Of a DNA stretch of 64,000 nt, positions 9,230 through 17,823 are shown in pieces. Below the pieces are notes generated by a model that saw only the letters and a list, made by a program, of their open reading frames with translations, searched no databases and was not told the origin of the DNA. The stretch is from Pseudomonas sp. UBA6562 (GTDB lineage: Bacteria > Pseudomonadota > Gammaproteobacteria > Pseudomonadales > Pseudomonadaceae), in NCBI RefSeq assembly GCF_002434265.1, contig NZ_DJJS01000007.1, positions 306,014 through 370,013 of the forward strand, given 5' to 3'. Position 1 is the first letter of the stretch; every line of letters starts with the position of its first letter. The position numbers and the translations under genes were made by a program.

Positions 9230-9426
9230 GTTTGCCTGGCAGGCGATACCCCATCTTTTAGTGCACCCCTGTGCCCTGACCAGCCACAGGATTTGGTTCT
9301 GTCATCGATGTACGTCCGCTTAATTGTTGGCTTGGATAGGAATAGGCAACGCTCCAAGACGAACCGGCATAGGGGGTCGTGTTTTCGATAGCTACCATGG
9401 CCTCGTCCCTACTGACTGGAGTCGCC

Positions 9427-10260
9427 ATGAACAGCAGAAAAACCCTCTTCATCACCGGTGTGAGCAGCGGCTTCGGCCACGCGCTGGCGCAAGAAGCGCT
9501 CGCAGCGGGCTATCGGGTCATCGGCACGGTGCGCAGTGATGCCGCCTTGCAAGCTTTCGAGGCGCTCTGCGCGGAGCGTGCCCATGGGGTGGTGCTGGAC
9601 GTCACCGACTTCGCTCGGATCGACAGTGTAGTGGCGGCCGTCGAAGCGACCCACGGTCCGGTCGACGTGCTGGTCAACAACGCCGGCTACGGCCACGAAG
9701 GCGTCCTCGAAGAGTCGCCACTGGAGGAAATGCGTCGCCAGTTCGACGTCAACGTGTTCGGCGCGGTCGCGGTGATCAAAGCGTTTCTGCCTTATTTTCG
9801 CGAGCGGCGCGCGGGTCGTATTCTGAATGTCACGTCCATGGGCGGCACCATCACGATGCCGGGTATCGCGTACTACTGCGGTAGCAAGTTTGCCCTCGAA
9901 GGGATCTCCGATACGCTGAGCAAAGAATTGCTGCCTTTCAACATCTTCGTGACCGCCGTGGCGCCTGGCTCGTTTCGCACCGATTGGGCCGGTCGTTCGA
10001 TGCAGCGCACCCCACGCAGCATCGCTGACTACGACGCCAGTTTCGACTCGGTACGCAAGGCCCGCGAAGAAAAGAGCGGCAAGCAGCTCGGCGACCCACG
10101 CAAAGCGGCGCTGGCGATGTTGCAGGTCATCGCCAGTCCGACGCCACCGGCGCACCTATTGTTGGGCAGTGACGCCCTGGGGCTGGTGCGTGACAAGCTG
10201 AGTCACGCGGCCAAGGAGATCGACCAATGGGAAGCGCTGACCCTGAGCACCGACGGTTGA
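9427..10260 (+). CDS. Short-chain dehydrogenase/reductase
   Basis: A 277-residue classical SDR. The nucleotide-binding motif TGVSSGFG is near residue 9, NNAGYG near residue 85, and the catalytic Tyr-x3-Lys is in YYCGSK. The frame is open upstream, but the ATG at 9427 (MNSRKTLFITG) places the Rossmann motif at the normal position. An AraC regulator follows after 22 bp on the same strand, a common arrangement in which the regulator controls the oxidoreductase. The substrate is unknown. Confidence 0.92.
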   Translation: MNSRKTLFITGVSSGFGHALAQEALAAGYRVIGTVRSDAALQAFEALCAERAHGVVLDVTDFARIDSVVAAVEATHGPVDVLVNNAGYGHEGVLEESPLEEMRRQFDVNVFGAVAVIKAFLPYFRERRAGRILNVTSMGGTITMPGIAYYCGSKFALEGISDTLSKELLPFNIFVTAVAPGSFRTDWAGRSMQRTPRSIADYDASFDSVRKAREEKSGKQLGDPRKAALAMLQVIASPTPPAHLLLGSDALGLVRDKLSHAAKEIDQWEALTLSTDG

Positions 10261-10282
10261 GCGAACAGCAGAGAGGACATCG

Positions 10283-11221
10283 ATGAATCAGGCCGATCCC
10301 AGCACCTCGCGCATGGTGCACCTGATGGAAGCGCTTGCGCCGGTCGAGGGCTACAACCTCAGCGCGTTGGAAGATGTCCGCTTTTTGCGTTCGAATCGGC
10401 CCTTGACGCGCACCCCGGTGCTGTATGACCCCGGTATCGTGATCCTGTGCCAGGGACGCAAGCGTGGTTATCTGGGCGACGACGTGTATGTCTATGACGC
10501 CCAGCACTACCTGGTGGTGTCGGTGCCCGTGCCTTTCACCATGGAGACCGACGCCAGCGAGGCGCGGCCCATGCTGGCGGTCTACATGCGCCTCGACTTA
10601 CAGGTCGCCAGCGAGTTGATCCTGCAAATGGACGAACTGCTCGGGCCGAACGATGCCCAGCCCAAAGGCATGTACGCCTCGCCGATGGACGACTCGCTGC
10701 GCGCTTCGACGTTGCGCTTTCTCGAGGCGATGAGCGACCCGGCCGCAGCGCACATACTTGGGCCGTCGCTGGTGCGGGAGATCTACTACCGCATCCTGAC
10801 GGGCGAGCAGGGCGGTTCGATGCGCGCCGCGCTCGATCGCCAGGGGCACTTCGGCAAGATCACGCGGGCGATCCGCAAGATCCACAGCTGCTACCAGGAG
10901 CGCCTGGATGTGCAGTCCCTTGCCCAGGAAGCGAACATGAGCGTGCCCAGCTTCCACCTGCACTTTCGCAGCGTGACGGACGCGTCGCCCATGCAATACC
11001 TGAAGTCGACGCGCTTGCATCAGGCGCGACTCCTGATGCTGCGCAATGCGATGAGCGCTTCCACAGCGGCATTCAAGGTGGGCTACGAAAGCGCCTCGCA
11101 ATTCAGCCGCGAATTCAAACGGTTCTTTGGCCGCACGCCCCAGGCGGAGGTCGAGTGGATGAAGGCGACCTATGCACTGCCTGCGCCGTCCACGCCCTCC
11201 GTGTATGTCTCTTCACATTAG
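10283..11221 (+). CDS. AraC-family regulator
   Basis: A 312-residue regulator. An AraC_N-type domain covers about residues 20-190 (PGIVILCQGRKRGYLGDD). The C-terminal double HTH is near residues 205-295, with the signature FKVGYESASQFSREFKRFFG. It is probably co-transcribed with the SDR gene 22 bp upstream and likely regulates it. Confidence 0.92.
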   Translation: MNQADPSTSRMVHLMEALAPVEGYNLSALEDVRFLRSNRPLTRTPVLYDPGIVILCQGRKRGYLGDDVYVYDAQHYLVVSVPVPFTMETDASEARPMLAVYMRLDLQVASELILQMDELLGPNDAQPKGMYASPMDDSLRASTLRFLEAMSDPAAAHILGPSLVREIYYRILTGEQGGSMRAALDRQGHFGKITRAIRKIHSCYQERLDVQSLAQEANMSVPSFHLHFRSVTDASPMQYLKSTRLHQARLLMLRNAMSASTAAFKVGYESASQFSREFKRFFGRTPQAEVEWMKATYALPAPSTPSVYVSSH

Positions 11222-11288
11222 CGCTGAGCCGCGATCCGCTGAGCATGCGGCGAACGCGGCTTGCGAGCTCCAGCACCGAGGGCGATGT

Positions 11289-11978
11289 TCACGGAGTTAC
11301 ATCCAGGCGCGAGCTTCGCCACTTGGCCAACAGCCACCCCCCTTGGTTTTTGAAGTCGGCATCGAGGCGTGTCAGGGATCGAATTCGGTCCAAAAGGAAG
11401 TGCCTGAAGTCCCCGCGCGTTTCACACCACGCCGCCAGGATTTCCATATCCTCGAAATAGCCAATTCCCAGCGGCCAAACGGTACGCTCCGTTTCGACGG
11501 CTGTTTTGCTCACATAGACCAAACGCACTTTCTTCTCCAGGCGTATGGCATCGCGCAAGCACCTGGCATCGAATCCATAGGCATCTCGGGATTGAGCGGA
11601 TGCCGCGAACAACGGCGTCTTGAACAACCCATCAGCAACGGCTGATGGCAACACCGCTTCTGCCTTGGACAATACGCCAAGGGCGGCTTGAGCCAGCGAC
11701 GTGTCAGGTTGCCGTGCCACCCAACGCATGCCGAGCATCAAGGCATCGAGCTCTTGCTCATTGAACATCAGCGGTGGCAGCACGAAGCCTGGACGGAGCG
11801 TATAGCCGATGCCGGCCTCACCCCGAATGTCGGCGCCTTGCGCCTGCAACGTGGCGATATCGCGATACACCGTGCGCAAACTGACCGACATTTCCTCCGC
11901 GAGCCGCTGGCCCGTCACGGGATGGCGGCTCGCGCGCAGGATTTGCAGAAGGGAAAGCAGTCGTTGAGTGCGGGTCAT
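11289..11978 (-). CDS. YafY-like WYL-domain transcriptional regulator
   Basis: A 229-residue protein with an N-terminal DeoR/HTH_11 domain (MTRTQRLLSLLQILRASRHP, residues 1-60) and a C-terminal WYL-type domain that normally senses a small ligand. The frame is open upstream, but the ATG at 11978 matches the usual YafY start. It is divergent from a glyoxalase-like gene 70 bp away, the most likely target. Confidence 0.9.
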   Translation of the reverse strand: MTRTQRLLSLLQILRASRHPVTGQRLAEEMSVSLRTVYRDIATLQAQGADIRGEAGIGYTLRPGFVLPPLMFNEQELDALMLGMRWVARQPDTSLAQAALGVLSKAEAVLPSAVADGLFKTPLFAASAQSRDAYGFDARCLRDAIRLEKKVRLVYVSKTAVETERTVWPLGIGYFEDMEILAAWCETRGDFRHFLLDRIRSLTRLDADFKNQGGWLLAKWRSSRLDVTP

Positions 11979-12048
11979 GCGTCGATGCTGACATTTTTTG
12001 TCAGTAGCGTCGAATAGCATCGGGTTTTCACCACGCGAGGATATTTCC

Positions 12049-12414
12049 ATGGCAAGCCCGAACTTGTTCCTGCTGTACGTAAAAGACCCTCAGCAAAGCG
12101 GCGCCTTTTATGAAAGGTTGCTCGACCGAAAACCGCAGTCGGCATTTCCCAGTTATGTGTCTTTCCTACTCGATGGGGGAACGGCTTTGGGTCTCTGGTC
12201 GACCGATGCCAAAGATTACAAAAGCGGCGGCAGCGGCCACCGTAGCGAAGTGGCTTTTCTGGTGGAGACGGAAAGGCAGGTGGAAGATCTGCATCGAAAG
12301 TGGGCGGCTGAAGGCGTGCATATCGAGCAATCGCTTCACCGCGCAGTGTTTGGACTGACATTTGTGGCCCTCGATCCGGATGGCCATCGACTACGAGTTT
12401 GCATGCCTGATTGA
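12049..12414 (+). CDS. VOC-family (glyoxalase/bleomycin-resistance type) protein
   Basis: A 121-residue protein made of two beta-alpha-beta-beta-beta modules (NLFLLYVKDPQQSGAFYERL at the start, FVALDPDGHRLRVC at the end). Members bind a divalent metal and act on, or sequester, small reactive molecules. The ATG at 12049 is chosen because the family start aligns there, although the frame runs 51 bp further upstream. It is divergent from the WYL regulator. Confidence 0.88.
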   Translation: MASPNLFLLYVKDPQQSGAFYERLLDRKPQSAFPSYVSFLLDGGTALGLWSTDAKDYKSGGSGHRSEVAFLVETERQVEDLHRKWAAEGVHIEQSLHRAVFGLTFVALDPDGHRLRVCMPD

Positions 12415-12586
12415 TCGGGTTCTCGGCAGAGGCTCGAGCACTGGCCATGCCTCGTTTCCCTGGCGCGTGCGTGAACGTACAGAAATGACGCACATAAAAG
12501 CTATGCGTCAGTTTTCGCTCAGCTGTGTGTTCGCTGGGCCTCTACTTATGGATTGGACTGAAACGAGCGTTGTCCCGTCTCGAGCC

Positions 12587-13429
12587 CTATACCAAATGAT
12601 CCAGCAGCAATCGCCGTACATTTTCCACTAGCGCAGACTCCTCTTTACGCGGAGGGAGTAGCAGGAACTTGGCTTGCGCCAACGCAGGCAAACCAGCCCT
12701 ATAAGGCTCGACGCCAAGTGGTATGGCACTAGCGTTGAGACACGCAATGCCAAGTCCTGCTCTCAATGCCGATTGCAACCCCGCCACCCCTGAGGTCGAG
12801 TAGACGATCTCATAGCCGACACGGCCGCGTTCCAGCACCTGGCAACTGTATTCCGACAAGCCGCAATCGTTGATCGCAAGCAGAGGCAGCGGCCGCCCAG
12901 GTTCTGGAGTCCAGCCGGCAGCGGCTACCCATTGCAGGGGTTCCCGCCTCACTTCAAGAGCGTTGGAGGGTGACGCGCGCTCGTTGAAATGCATGGCCAA
13001 GCCAATGTCGAAGGAGTCATTGGCCTGATCGATATCCAGGCTCTTGGTCGTCACCACATGGAGCCGCAGCCGCGGATGGCATTCGCGCAGTTTTTTCAGC
13101 AGCCCAGCCATGTCGTCTGGGCGAAAGTAATCGGTGATCGCCAGGCGTATCTCGCCTTCGAAGTGTGTGCCTCGAACATCGTACAGCGCCCGCTCGCCTA
13201 ACGTGAGGAACTGCCTGGCATGGCGTAAGAGTCGTTCGCCCGCAGGGGTAGGGCAGACGCCTTGCTTACCTCGGATGAGTAAAACGACTCCGATGGCATC
13301 TTCCAGTTTGCGCAGCTGCTCGCTGATGGCGGACGTCGAGCGACACAGGGCTGGAGCGGCCGCCGAGATACTGCCTGCGTCACAGACCGACACGTAGACG
13401 TGGAGCTGGGCTAGATCGAAGTGATACAT
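12587..13429 (-). CDS. LysR-family regulator next to a tautomerase
   Basis: A 280-residue LysR protein. The HTH is in the first 60 residues (YVSVCDAGSISAAAPALCRS) and a LysR effector domain follows. The Ser-Ile-Ser-Ala-Ala-Ala motif and SAISEQLRKLE recognition helix are typical. It is divergent from the tautomerase-like gene with a 102-bp intergenic region, so local control is likely. Confidence 0.88.
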   Translation of the reverse strand: MYHFDLAQLHVYVSVCDAGSISAAAPALCRSTSAISEQLRKLEDAIGVVLLIRGKQGVCPTPAGERLLRHARQFLTLGERALYDVRGTHFEGEIRLAITDYFRPDDMAGLLKKLRECHPRLRLHVVTTKSLDIDQANDSFDIGLAMHFNERASPSNALEVRREPLQWVAAAGWTPEPGRPLPLLAINDCGLSEYSCQVLERGRVGYEIVYSTSGVAGLQSALRAGLGIACLNASAIPLGVEPYRAGLPALAQAKFLLLPPRKEESALVENVRRLLLDHLV

Positions 13430-13531
13430 GCAGGTTCCGGATAAGCAGGAAGATAAGCGCTGATTTTTCCGCTTTTTAGGAGGATGTTCAAAGGCTAAGT
13501 TACCGGCACTTCACTTTCGAGGAATACTGAA

Positions 13532-13930
13532 ATGCCTGGTATAAGCCTGACGTTGTCCGGAACGCCCAATGCTGGCCTGGCGGCGCAACTCAGCCACGAG
13601 CTGACTGAACTGACAGCACGCGTGTTGGGCAAGCAGCCCTCGCAGACGATGGTGATCGTTCGCTTCGTCGACCCTGGTTTGTGGTTCATCGACAGCGAAT
13701 CGCTCGAGTGTTTGGGGCGCAACAGCTTTCGCCTGGAGATCACGATCACCGACGAGACGACCACGCTGGCGCAGAAACGGCGCTATCAGAGGGAGTCGTT
13801 CGATTTGCTTAGCGAACGCATCGGCAATGTGCATCCGCATTCGAGCGTGCACATTTTGGACGTGCGCGCTACGGCTTATGGCTATGGTGGGGTGCCGCAG
13901 GCGGCGAAGCTGTGGGGTGAAACGAGATGA
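13532..13930 (+). CDS. 4-oxalocrotonate tautomerase-family protein
   Basis: A 132-residue protein beginning Met-Pro (MPGISLTLSG). After Met removal this exposes the N-terminal proline used as catalytic base in the tautomerase superfamily. Two tandem beta-alpha-beta units are apparent, the second around ECLGRNSFRLEITITDE, consistent with a fused-subunit member. The Met-Pro start sets the start codon. The substrate is unknown; the neighbouring LysR gene probably controls it. Confidence 0.8.
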   Translation: MPGISLTLSGTPNAGLAAQLSHELTELTARVLGKQPSQTMVIVRFVDPGLWFIDSESLECLGRNSFRLEITITDETTTLAQKRRYQRESFDLLSERIGNVHPHSSVHILDVRATAYGYGGVPQAAKLWGETR

Positions 13931-14004
13931 GCGGAGGACTTTCATATCGGGCAAAGAAGGATCGATAAGCCAACGCATCCACAGGCACTTATGGGTTTCT
14001 GTAT

Positions 14005-14180
14005 CTCTGTCTTCCACCCTGCGTACAGCTTCATCCAACGTGTGAAAACATAAGGTGCAGCGCCCATTCTGCATTCAGGTACCACATGAAGATCGCCGGT
14101 TTTCGCGGGGCCGCCCTCGGCCATGCCTGGCCTTCGTATCAGCACTTTTCAGACAGGGCCTAGGCATCACCCATACTGCG
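14005..14180. repeat. Copy C of a two-box dispersed repeat
   Basis: Box 1 at about 14007-14050 contains CTTCCACCCTGCGTACAGCT followed by a GTGTGAAAAC arm. It matches box 1 of the copies ending at 16011 and 17240. A box-2-like stretch (CCTAGGCATCACCCATACTG) follows at about 14159-14180. Box 1 has an imperfect inverted repeat (TTCCAC with GTG-GAA) flanking about 20-30 bases, partly kept in all copies. The 290-bp stretch 13931-14220 otherwise holds no convincing gene. Its function is unknown. Confidence 0.55.
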
Positions 14181-14220
14181 TCTGGGCACATAATCATCGA
14201 AGAGCCTGGGATTCACAGGC

Positions 14221-14664
14221 TTACACATCGGGCGTTTGCGTTGTGGATTCGATAAGGTGCTTGAGTTTCTTGCCGACTGCCGGTGTCGCGATCAATTTGG
14301 CCAATGCGTTTTCGAGAGAAACTCGATCCTCACAAAAAACCTCGGAGTCCGGAAATTCTATGCGGCATGGATAGCCGCTGTCTGATACTTTCCATCTGGC
14401 CAACTCTTCCTGATGTTCGGGCTGCACAGGATTGAATGCGGTAAGCGCTTCGTAACGCGTGCCGTCAAACGCGTCTTCGATCTGGAATGTGAATCTGTTG
14501 ATAGGTTCGTTCTGTTGCGTGATTTCGATTTTTATTTTTCCACTACTGGCAATTTCAACTTCATCGCTGAGTTGACTGATGACAGAACCTATTTCTTCGA
14601 GGTTCCTGGCCGCCAGGTCCGCTGCGTGAATGCCTTGATTGAATGATTCGATGAATTTAGCCAC
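14221..14664 (-). CDS. Unknown 147-residue protein coupled to an EEP-type nuclease gene
   Basis: A 147-residue cytoplasmic protein with no signal peptide or membrane segment. It reads MAKFIESFNQGIHAADLAARN at the start and has an acidic middle and a KKLKHLIES tail. Two cysteines occur (YPCRIEF and VFCEDR). The GTG start at 14664 overlaps the TAA of the ancestral upstream nuclease frame within GTGGCTAA, so the two were made as one coupled unit. Base composition is lower in G+C than the flanking chromosome, suggesting transfer. I recognise no named family. It could be a partner or inhibitor of the nuclease-like protein; this is inference. Confidence 0.7.
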   Translation of the reverse strand: MAKFIESFNQGIHAADLAARNLEEIGSVISQLSDEVEIASSGKIKIEITQQNEPINRFTFQIEDAFDGTRYEALTAFNPVQPEHQEELARWKVSDSGYPCRIEFPDSEVFCEDRVSLENALAKLIATPAVGKKLKHLIESTTQTPDV

Positions 14665-15557
14665 GTTCAGTATTCCTTTTCACTCTGCCATAGACTGGCA
14701 AATGATCAAACTTGAATTCAGGATGCGTTATCAGTTCCATGAGCGGTGCAGGCCCATAAACCAAACCACTGTCCTCTCTGTAGGCCCATCTGCTCGAAGT
14801 GAGAAAAGCTTGAGAATAAATTATTTGATCGAACGTGCGCCACTTCGTGAGGGTGCCTCCCGCGTGAAAGTAGCTTCCGGCGCTTGAATGGGTTCCAGGT
14901 TGGCTGCACAGGTGACCCCAGAAAGGGTTGGAAAAGCAGCGTGCGCTTTCGTCGGACCAATTCTACGTCGCGGCTCGCTAGCACCTGATCGCTGAGCGAT
15001 TGAGCGAAGGGCTCGTCATTGTAATCGCCTAGCATGATAACGTAGGGACATTCCTTATAGTGGGCGAACAGCTCTTCGACTGAGTCCCTCAATCTCAATC
15101 CATAGGTCTGGCGGTCTGCGTGATTTTTGGGACACCACATTCGACTAGGCCAATGCGACACGAATATATGAAATACCGTGCCATCGACGAGGCTTGCAAT
15201 TTCTACCCTTTTGGCAATTTTGAGCGTGGATTCGCTTTTGGTGGAAACAATGTCGGTCGTACGGATTACATCGATCTTGGCCGTGTTCACAAGATAGCAG
15301 GTATCGAAGCGCGATCTGCCTGCTCTTGTAAACCCTGGGTACACACGGTATGAGAATTCCGCGCAGACTTGCGAGATATGTGCCAGGTCTTATTCCGATA
15401 TCTCGCCTAGGGCAATAAAGTCAGCTTGAACAATCGTAATTAATTCGATGACGATTCGGCAAGCTATCAGTCTTTCAGTGGCAGTGGATCTGGTTATGGC
15501 TGCAGGCGCTAAGCTGGTATTCCACCAAGAAAATACAAGATCATGTTCAGAAGGCAC
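14657..15557 (-). pseudogene. Endonuclease/exonuclease/phosphatase-family protein, broken by a stop and a frameshift
   Basis: From a GTG near 15557 the frame reads into LVFSWWNTSLAP, a typical EEP-fold start with the metal-site Asn. It continues to DFIALGEISE, then meets an in-frame TAA at 15390-15392 and resumes as DLAHISQVC. The open part from 15344 carries VSHWPSRMW and LGDYNDEP (catalytic Asp/Asn). Near 14880-14890 the frame shifts by one base: the true family ending (TLTKWRTFDQI, then KFDHLPVYG with the Asp-His pair) is in another frame and ends at the TAA at 14657-14659. The gene was therefore once full length, about 298 codons, and is now disrupted twice unless the sequence has errors. 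Its substrate (DNA, RNA, phosphoester) is unknown. Confidence 0.75.
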
Positions 15558-15799
15558 GGAGGTATGATCCCTGGTAAGCCGGTCATGGGTGCGTGGTATG
15601 TTTCTTGAGGAACGAGCTTACTCCCCTTAATGTCGCCTGTGAATGTATGCCCAAAACCGTATTTCATTACCAAAGATTTTTTATCGCTTGGAAAAAAGCG
15701 GCTAAACTCGCGCTTGCGCTTCCAGTCAGGCGAACCGGACAGGAAAGGCTTTTCGAATTGTGTATTTTTTTACGCGGCGCGCGAAATATTCTTATGCGT
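15558..15799. other. AT-richer stretch without a supported gene
   Basis: This stretch between the broken nuclease gene and repeat copy A has lower G+C than the surrounding chromosome. The short plus-strand frame at 15593-15823 shows no family features and no good ribosome site, so I do not call it. It could hold the promoter of the nuclease gene on the minus strand. Confidence 0.4.
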
Positions 15800-16012
15800 A
15801 TAAGTCTTCATCGTCGTGTTTAGGAAACATCTTACGCAACCAGTACTGGTGCATCTGGGACCCATATGTGTCCCTGACATTCAGACCATACCGGCTGTTG
15901 AAAACATTAGCAGTCGATAAGACAGTTGTACGCAGCAATCCTTGGCACCTGGCGGCCCCCATTTCCGGTCTTTCCACCTTGCGCACCGCTGTCGTCCCAC
16001 CGTGGTGGAGCT
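15800..16012. repeat. Copy A of a two-box dispersed repeat
   Basis: Box 2 (TTTAGGAAACATCTTACGCA) lies at about 15819-15839. Box 1 (CCGGTCTTTCCACC, then CCCACCGTGGTGGAGC) lies at 15965-16011. The spacing and order match copy B at 16996-17240. Read on the minus strand, both give related frames (TAVRKVERPEMG here, TAVRRVERPEHG in copy B), but diverged length and lack of start signals argue for a DNA or RNA element rather than a protein. It ends 7 bp before the stop codon of the serine hydrolase gene. Confidence 0.65.
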
Positions 16013-16018
16013 TTCGCG

Positions 16019-16897
16019 CTATTGGAACGCTCGCAAGAGCCGTTCTACAGCGGCCGTTTCGACAGATCCTTCGGTCCCGTTCAACGCATACACAGCACAA
16101 CACGCTGACGCATCACCGATCTGCGCGCGGTAAACGGCAAATGTGCTGCCTGGTCCTTGACCCGTATGCCCGCACAGCGTGATACCACCATCGATCGAAC
16201 CCTGCATCACACCGAGCCCATAGCCGGCCGTAAACCACGGACGTCCGGCGATGGGGCCTCCCGACATCCGTGCCGTACGCATTTCCCCAATGAGCGTTGG
16301 AGGGAGAAAGTCACCGGCGAGAAGTCGCTCCAGGCAAAGCGCGGCTTGCGACAGGGGCCCGATAAGTAAGCCGTGGTAGACCCAGGCCGGGTCATAGTCC
16401 GGGGTGGCGCCGAGAGGGCTGCTTCGCATGTCTTCACGCGTTCTCGCGAAGCGAACGCTTTGTAGCCCCAATGGTGCCAGAGTGCGGCGATCCACGGCTT
16501 CATCGAGTGTCAGTGCTGTCAGACGCTCGATCAGCCGGCCCACCCGCCAGCAGCCGACATTGGAATAGCGCCAACCTGTTCCAGGGTCGTACCTGAGCCT
16601 GGTACCGTCCAAGCGCTGCATCATGTCCTCGACCGGCCACGCGGACTCGCCGTTCGCGACAGCGGCATGGTAGGCCGGGAGCTCGCCGTAATCGGCGAAT
16701 CCTGCCTCGTGCCTTAGCAACTGCCGCAAGGTGAAAGGCTCATCGGGTACGTGGTCGTCCAAGCCGATCAACCCGTCTCGCACGAGCGACAGCGCCGTTG
16801 CCGCCAGGACCGTTTTCGTGAAACTCCACCACGGTACGGTTGGCTCCGCTTGATCGGGTGCATGCAGTCGGCCATTGGAGACGAGCGAATAGAGCAT
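16019..16897 (-). CDS. Serine hydrolase of the beta-lactamase (class C/esterase) family, probable 5' frameshift
   Basis: A 292-residue frame with the three motifs of penicillin-recognising serine hydrolases: Ser-x-x-Lys as SFTK at residues 25-28, Tyr-x-Asn as YSN in WRYSNVG, and HTG in CGHTGQGP. No ribosome site precedes the ATG at 16897. A strong GGAGGTGAG followed by a TTG at 16931 opens another frame (SASTALSRQSNALFARLQ) that would join this one after a one-base shift near 16870-16885. The intact protein was thus probably about a dozen residues longer. There is no signal peptide. The role may be esterase or peptidase rather than antibiotic resistance. Repeats lie on both sides. Confidence 0.75.
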   Translation of the reverse strand: MLYSLVSNGRLHAPDQAEPTVPWWSFTKTVLAATALSLVRDGLIGLDDHVPDEPFTLRQLLRHEAGFADYGELPAYHAAVANGESAWPVEDMMQRLDGTRLRYDPGTGWRYSNVGCWRVGRLIERLTALTLDEAVDRRTLAPLGLQSVRFARTREDMRSSPLGATPDYDPAWVYHGLLIGPLSQAALCLERLLAGDFLPPTLIGEMRTARMSGGPIAGRPWFTAGYGLGVMQGSIDGGITLCGHTGQGPGSTFAVYRAQIGDASACCAVYALNGTEGSVETAAVERLLRAFQ

Positions 16898-16995
16898 TGG
16901 ATTGTCGTGATAGGGCAGTAGAAGCCGACAAGATAACTCACCTCCAATGCATCTACATTTCCTACGTTAAGCTGGGCACATTCCTACGCCGGCCT

Positions 16996-17240
16996 GCTGT
17001 TCATCACCAGTCCTAGGAAATACCCTACGCAATCTGTCGACTCCCGTCTGATTGCCCACGGAACCCTTGCCCCCTAGGCTCTCTCGGTCGCTGAAGCGTT
17101 CAGCGGCCGGGTGTGGAAACCCGATCAGCATGGTTGCCGTCGTTATGATAGCTGTACGTGGGAGGCCTTTGAGCCTGCCGGGTTCACCATGCTCCGGTCT
17201 TTCCACCCTGCGTACAGCTGTCACCCCACTGTGTGGAAGC
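16996..17240. repeat. Copy B of a two-box dispersed repeat
   Basis: Box 2 (TCCTAGGAAATACCCTACGC) is at 17011-17030. Box 1 (CCGGTCTTTCCACCCTGCGT, then CACTGTGTGGAAGC) is at 17194-17240. CTTTCCAC and GTGGAAG form the arms of an inverted repeat about 45 bp across. Nearby short motifs TTTCCTACG (about 16958) and ATTCCTACGC (about 16980) echo box 2. The 442-bp region 16932-17373 contains no gene besides this element and the leader of the DUF6124-type gene. Confidence 0.65.
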
Positions 17241-17373
17241 AAAAGGGTGGCACTCGGATCTGCATGGTGCCAAATGAAAAAGATTGTTCCTGATCCCCCT
17301 TATTTTCTTGTTCTCATCCGTCCGCGGGATAGAAGTCTCTGCATCTCAAGCCTGCAGCTCGAGAGGTATAGCG

Positions 17374-17646
17374 ATGAATACTGATCAAACTTTCCGTCCC
17401 GACTTGGACAAACTCTCATCTTCGAAAACAACCACAGCAATCTTCCCTTCGTTCCGCCTCGCCTCCAGTCTGCCCATCACCTGCGCGCACGAACACGCGT
17501 CCATCCTCCTGGGCTACATCACCCATCTGGTGGAGCAGGGCGATCTCGAAGACGACCACAAGCTGCTGGGCGCCGCGACCTATTTGAGCGCGTTGGCCAA
17601 AACCCTCCTGGATGACGTCGAATTGACCGAGCTGCCTGCGCTTTAG
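17374..17646 (+). CDS. DUF3077/DUF6124-type small Pseudomonas protein
   Basis: A 90-residue soluble protein. A variable N-terminus is followed by a helical core (HEHASILLGYITHLVEQGD and LLGAATYLSALAKTLLDD) typical of the Pseudomonas-restricted DUF3077/DUF6124 group. The ATG at 17374 follows GAGAGG by about 6 bases. The function of the family is not known. It sits next to repeat copy B, at the edge of the low-G+C patch. Confidence 0.75.
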   Translation: MNTDQTFRPDLDKLSSSKTTTAIFPSFRLASSLPITCAHEHASILLGYITHLVEQGDLEDDHKLLGAATYLSALAKTLLDDVELTELPAL

Positions 17647-17823
17647 CACTAGCACACGTCGAGTCGGGTCAACGATGCCCGCCCGTGAGCGAGGGTGTAA
17701 ACCTGCGCGAGTACTCGCAAAGCGCCGTCGAGGCCACTGTACCTATAGCGCCTGATGCCCTTGGCTTACCGCTAGAAACCCACTAGCCTCCACGCTCCCG
17801 TGTTTACAGTGGAAGTCCTCGCC

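Noticed and set aside
15593..15823. Plus-strand 76-codon frame in the low-G+C patch
   Set aside because: No ribosome site, no family features, and it runs into repeat copy A.
15792..17242. Related minus-strand frames in repeat copies A and B read as proteins
   Set aside because: They share short patches (VERPE region) but differ in length and lack good starts; similarity is explained by the DNA repeat itself.
13931..17373. Integron cassette array with attC sites
   Set aside because: No paired 7-base core sites or integrase were seen; repeats are longer and differently arranged.
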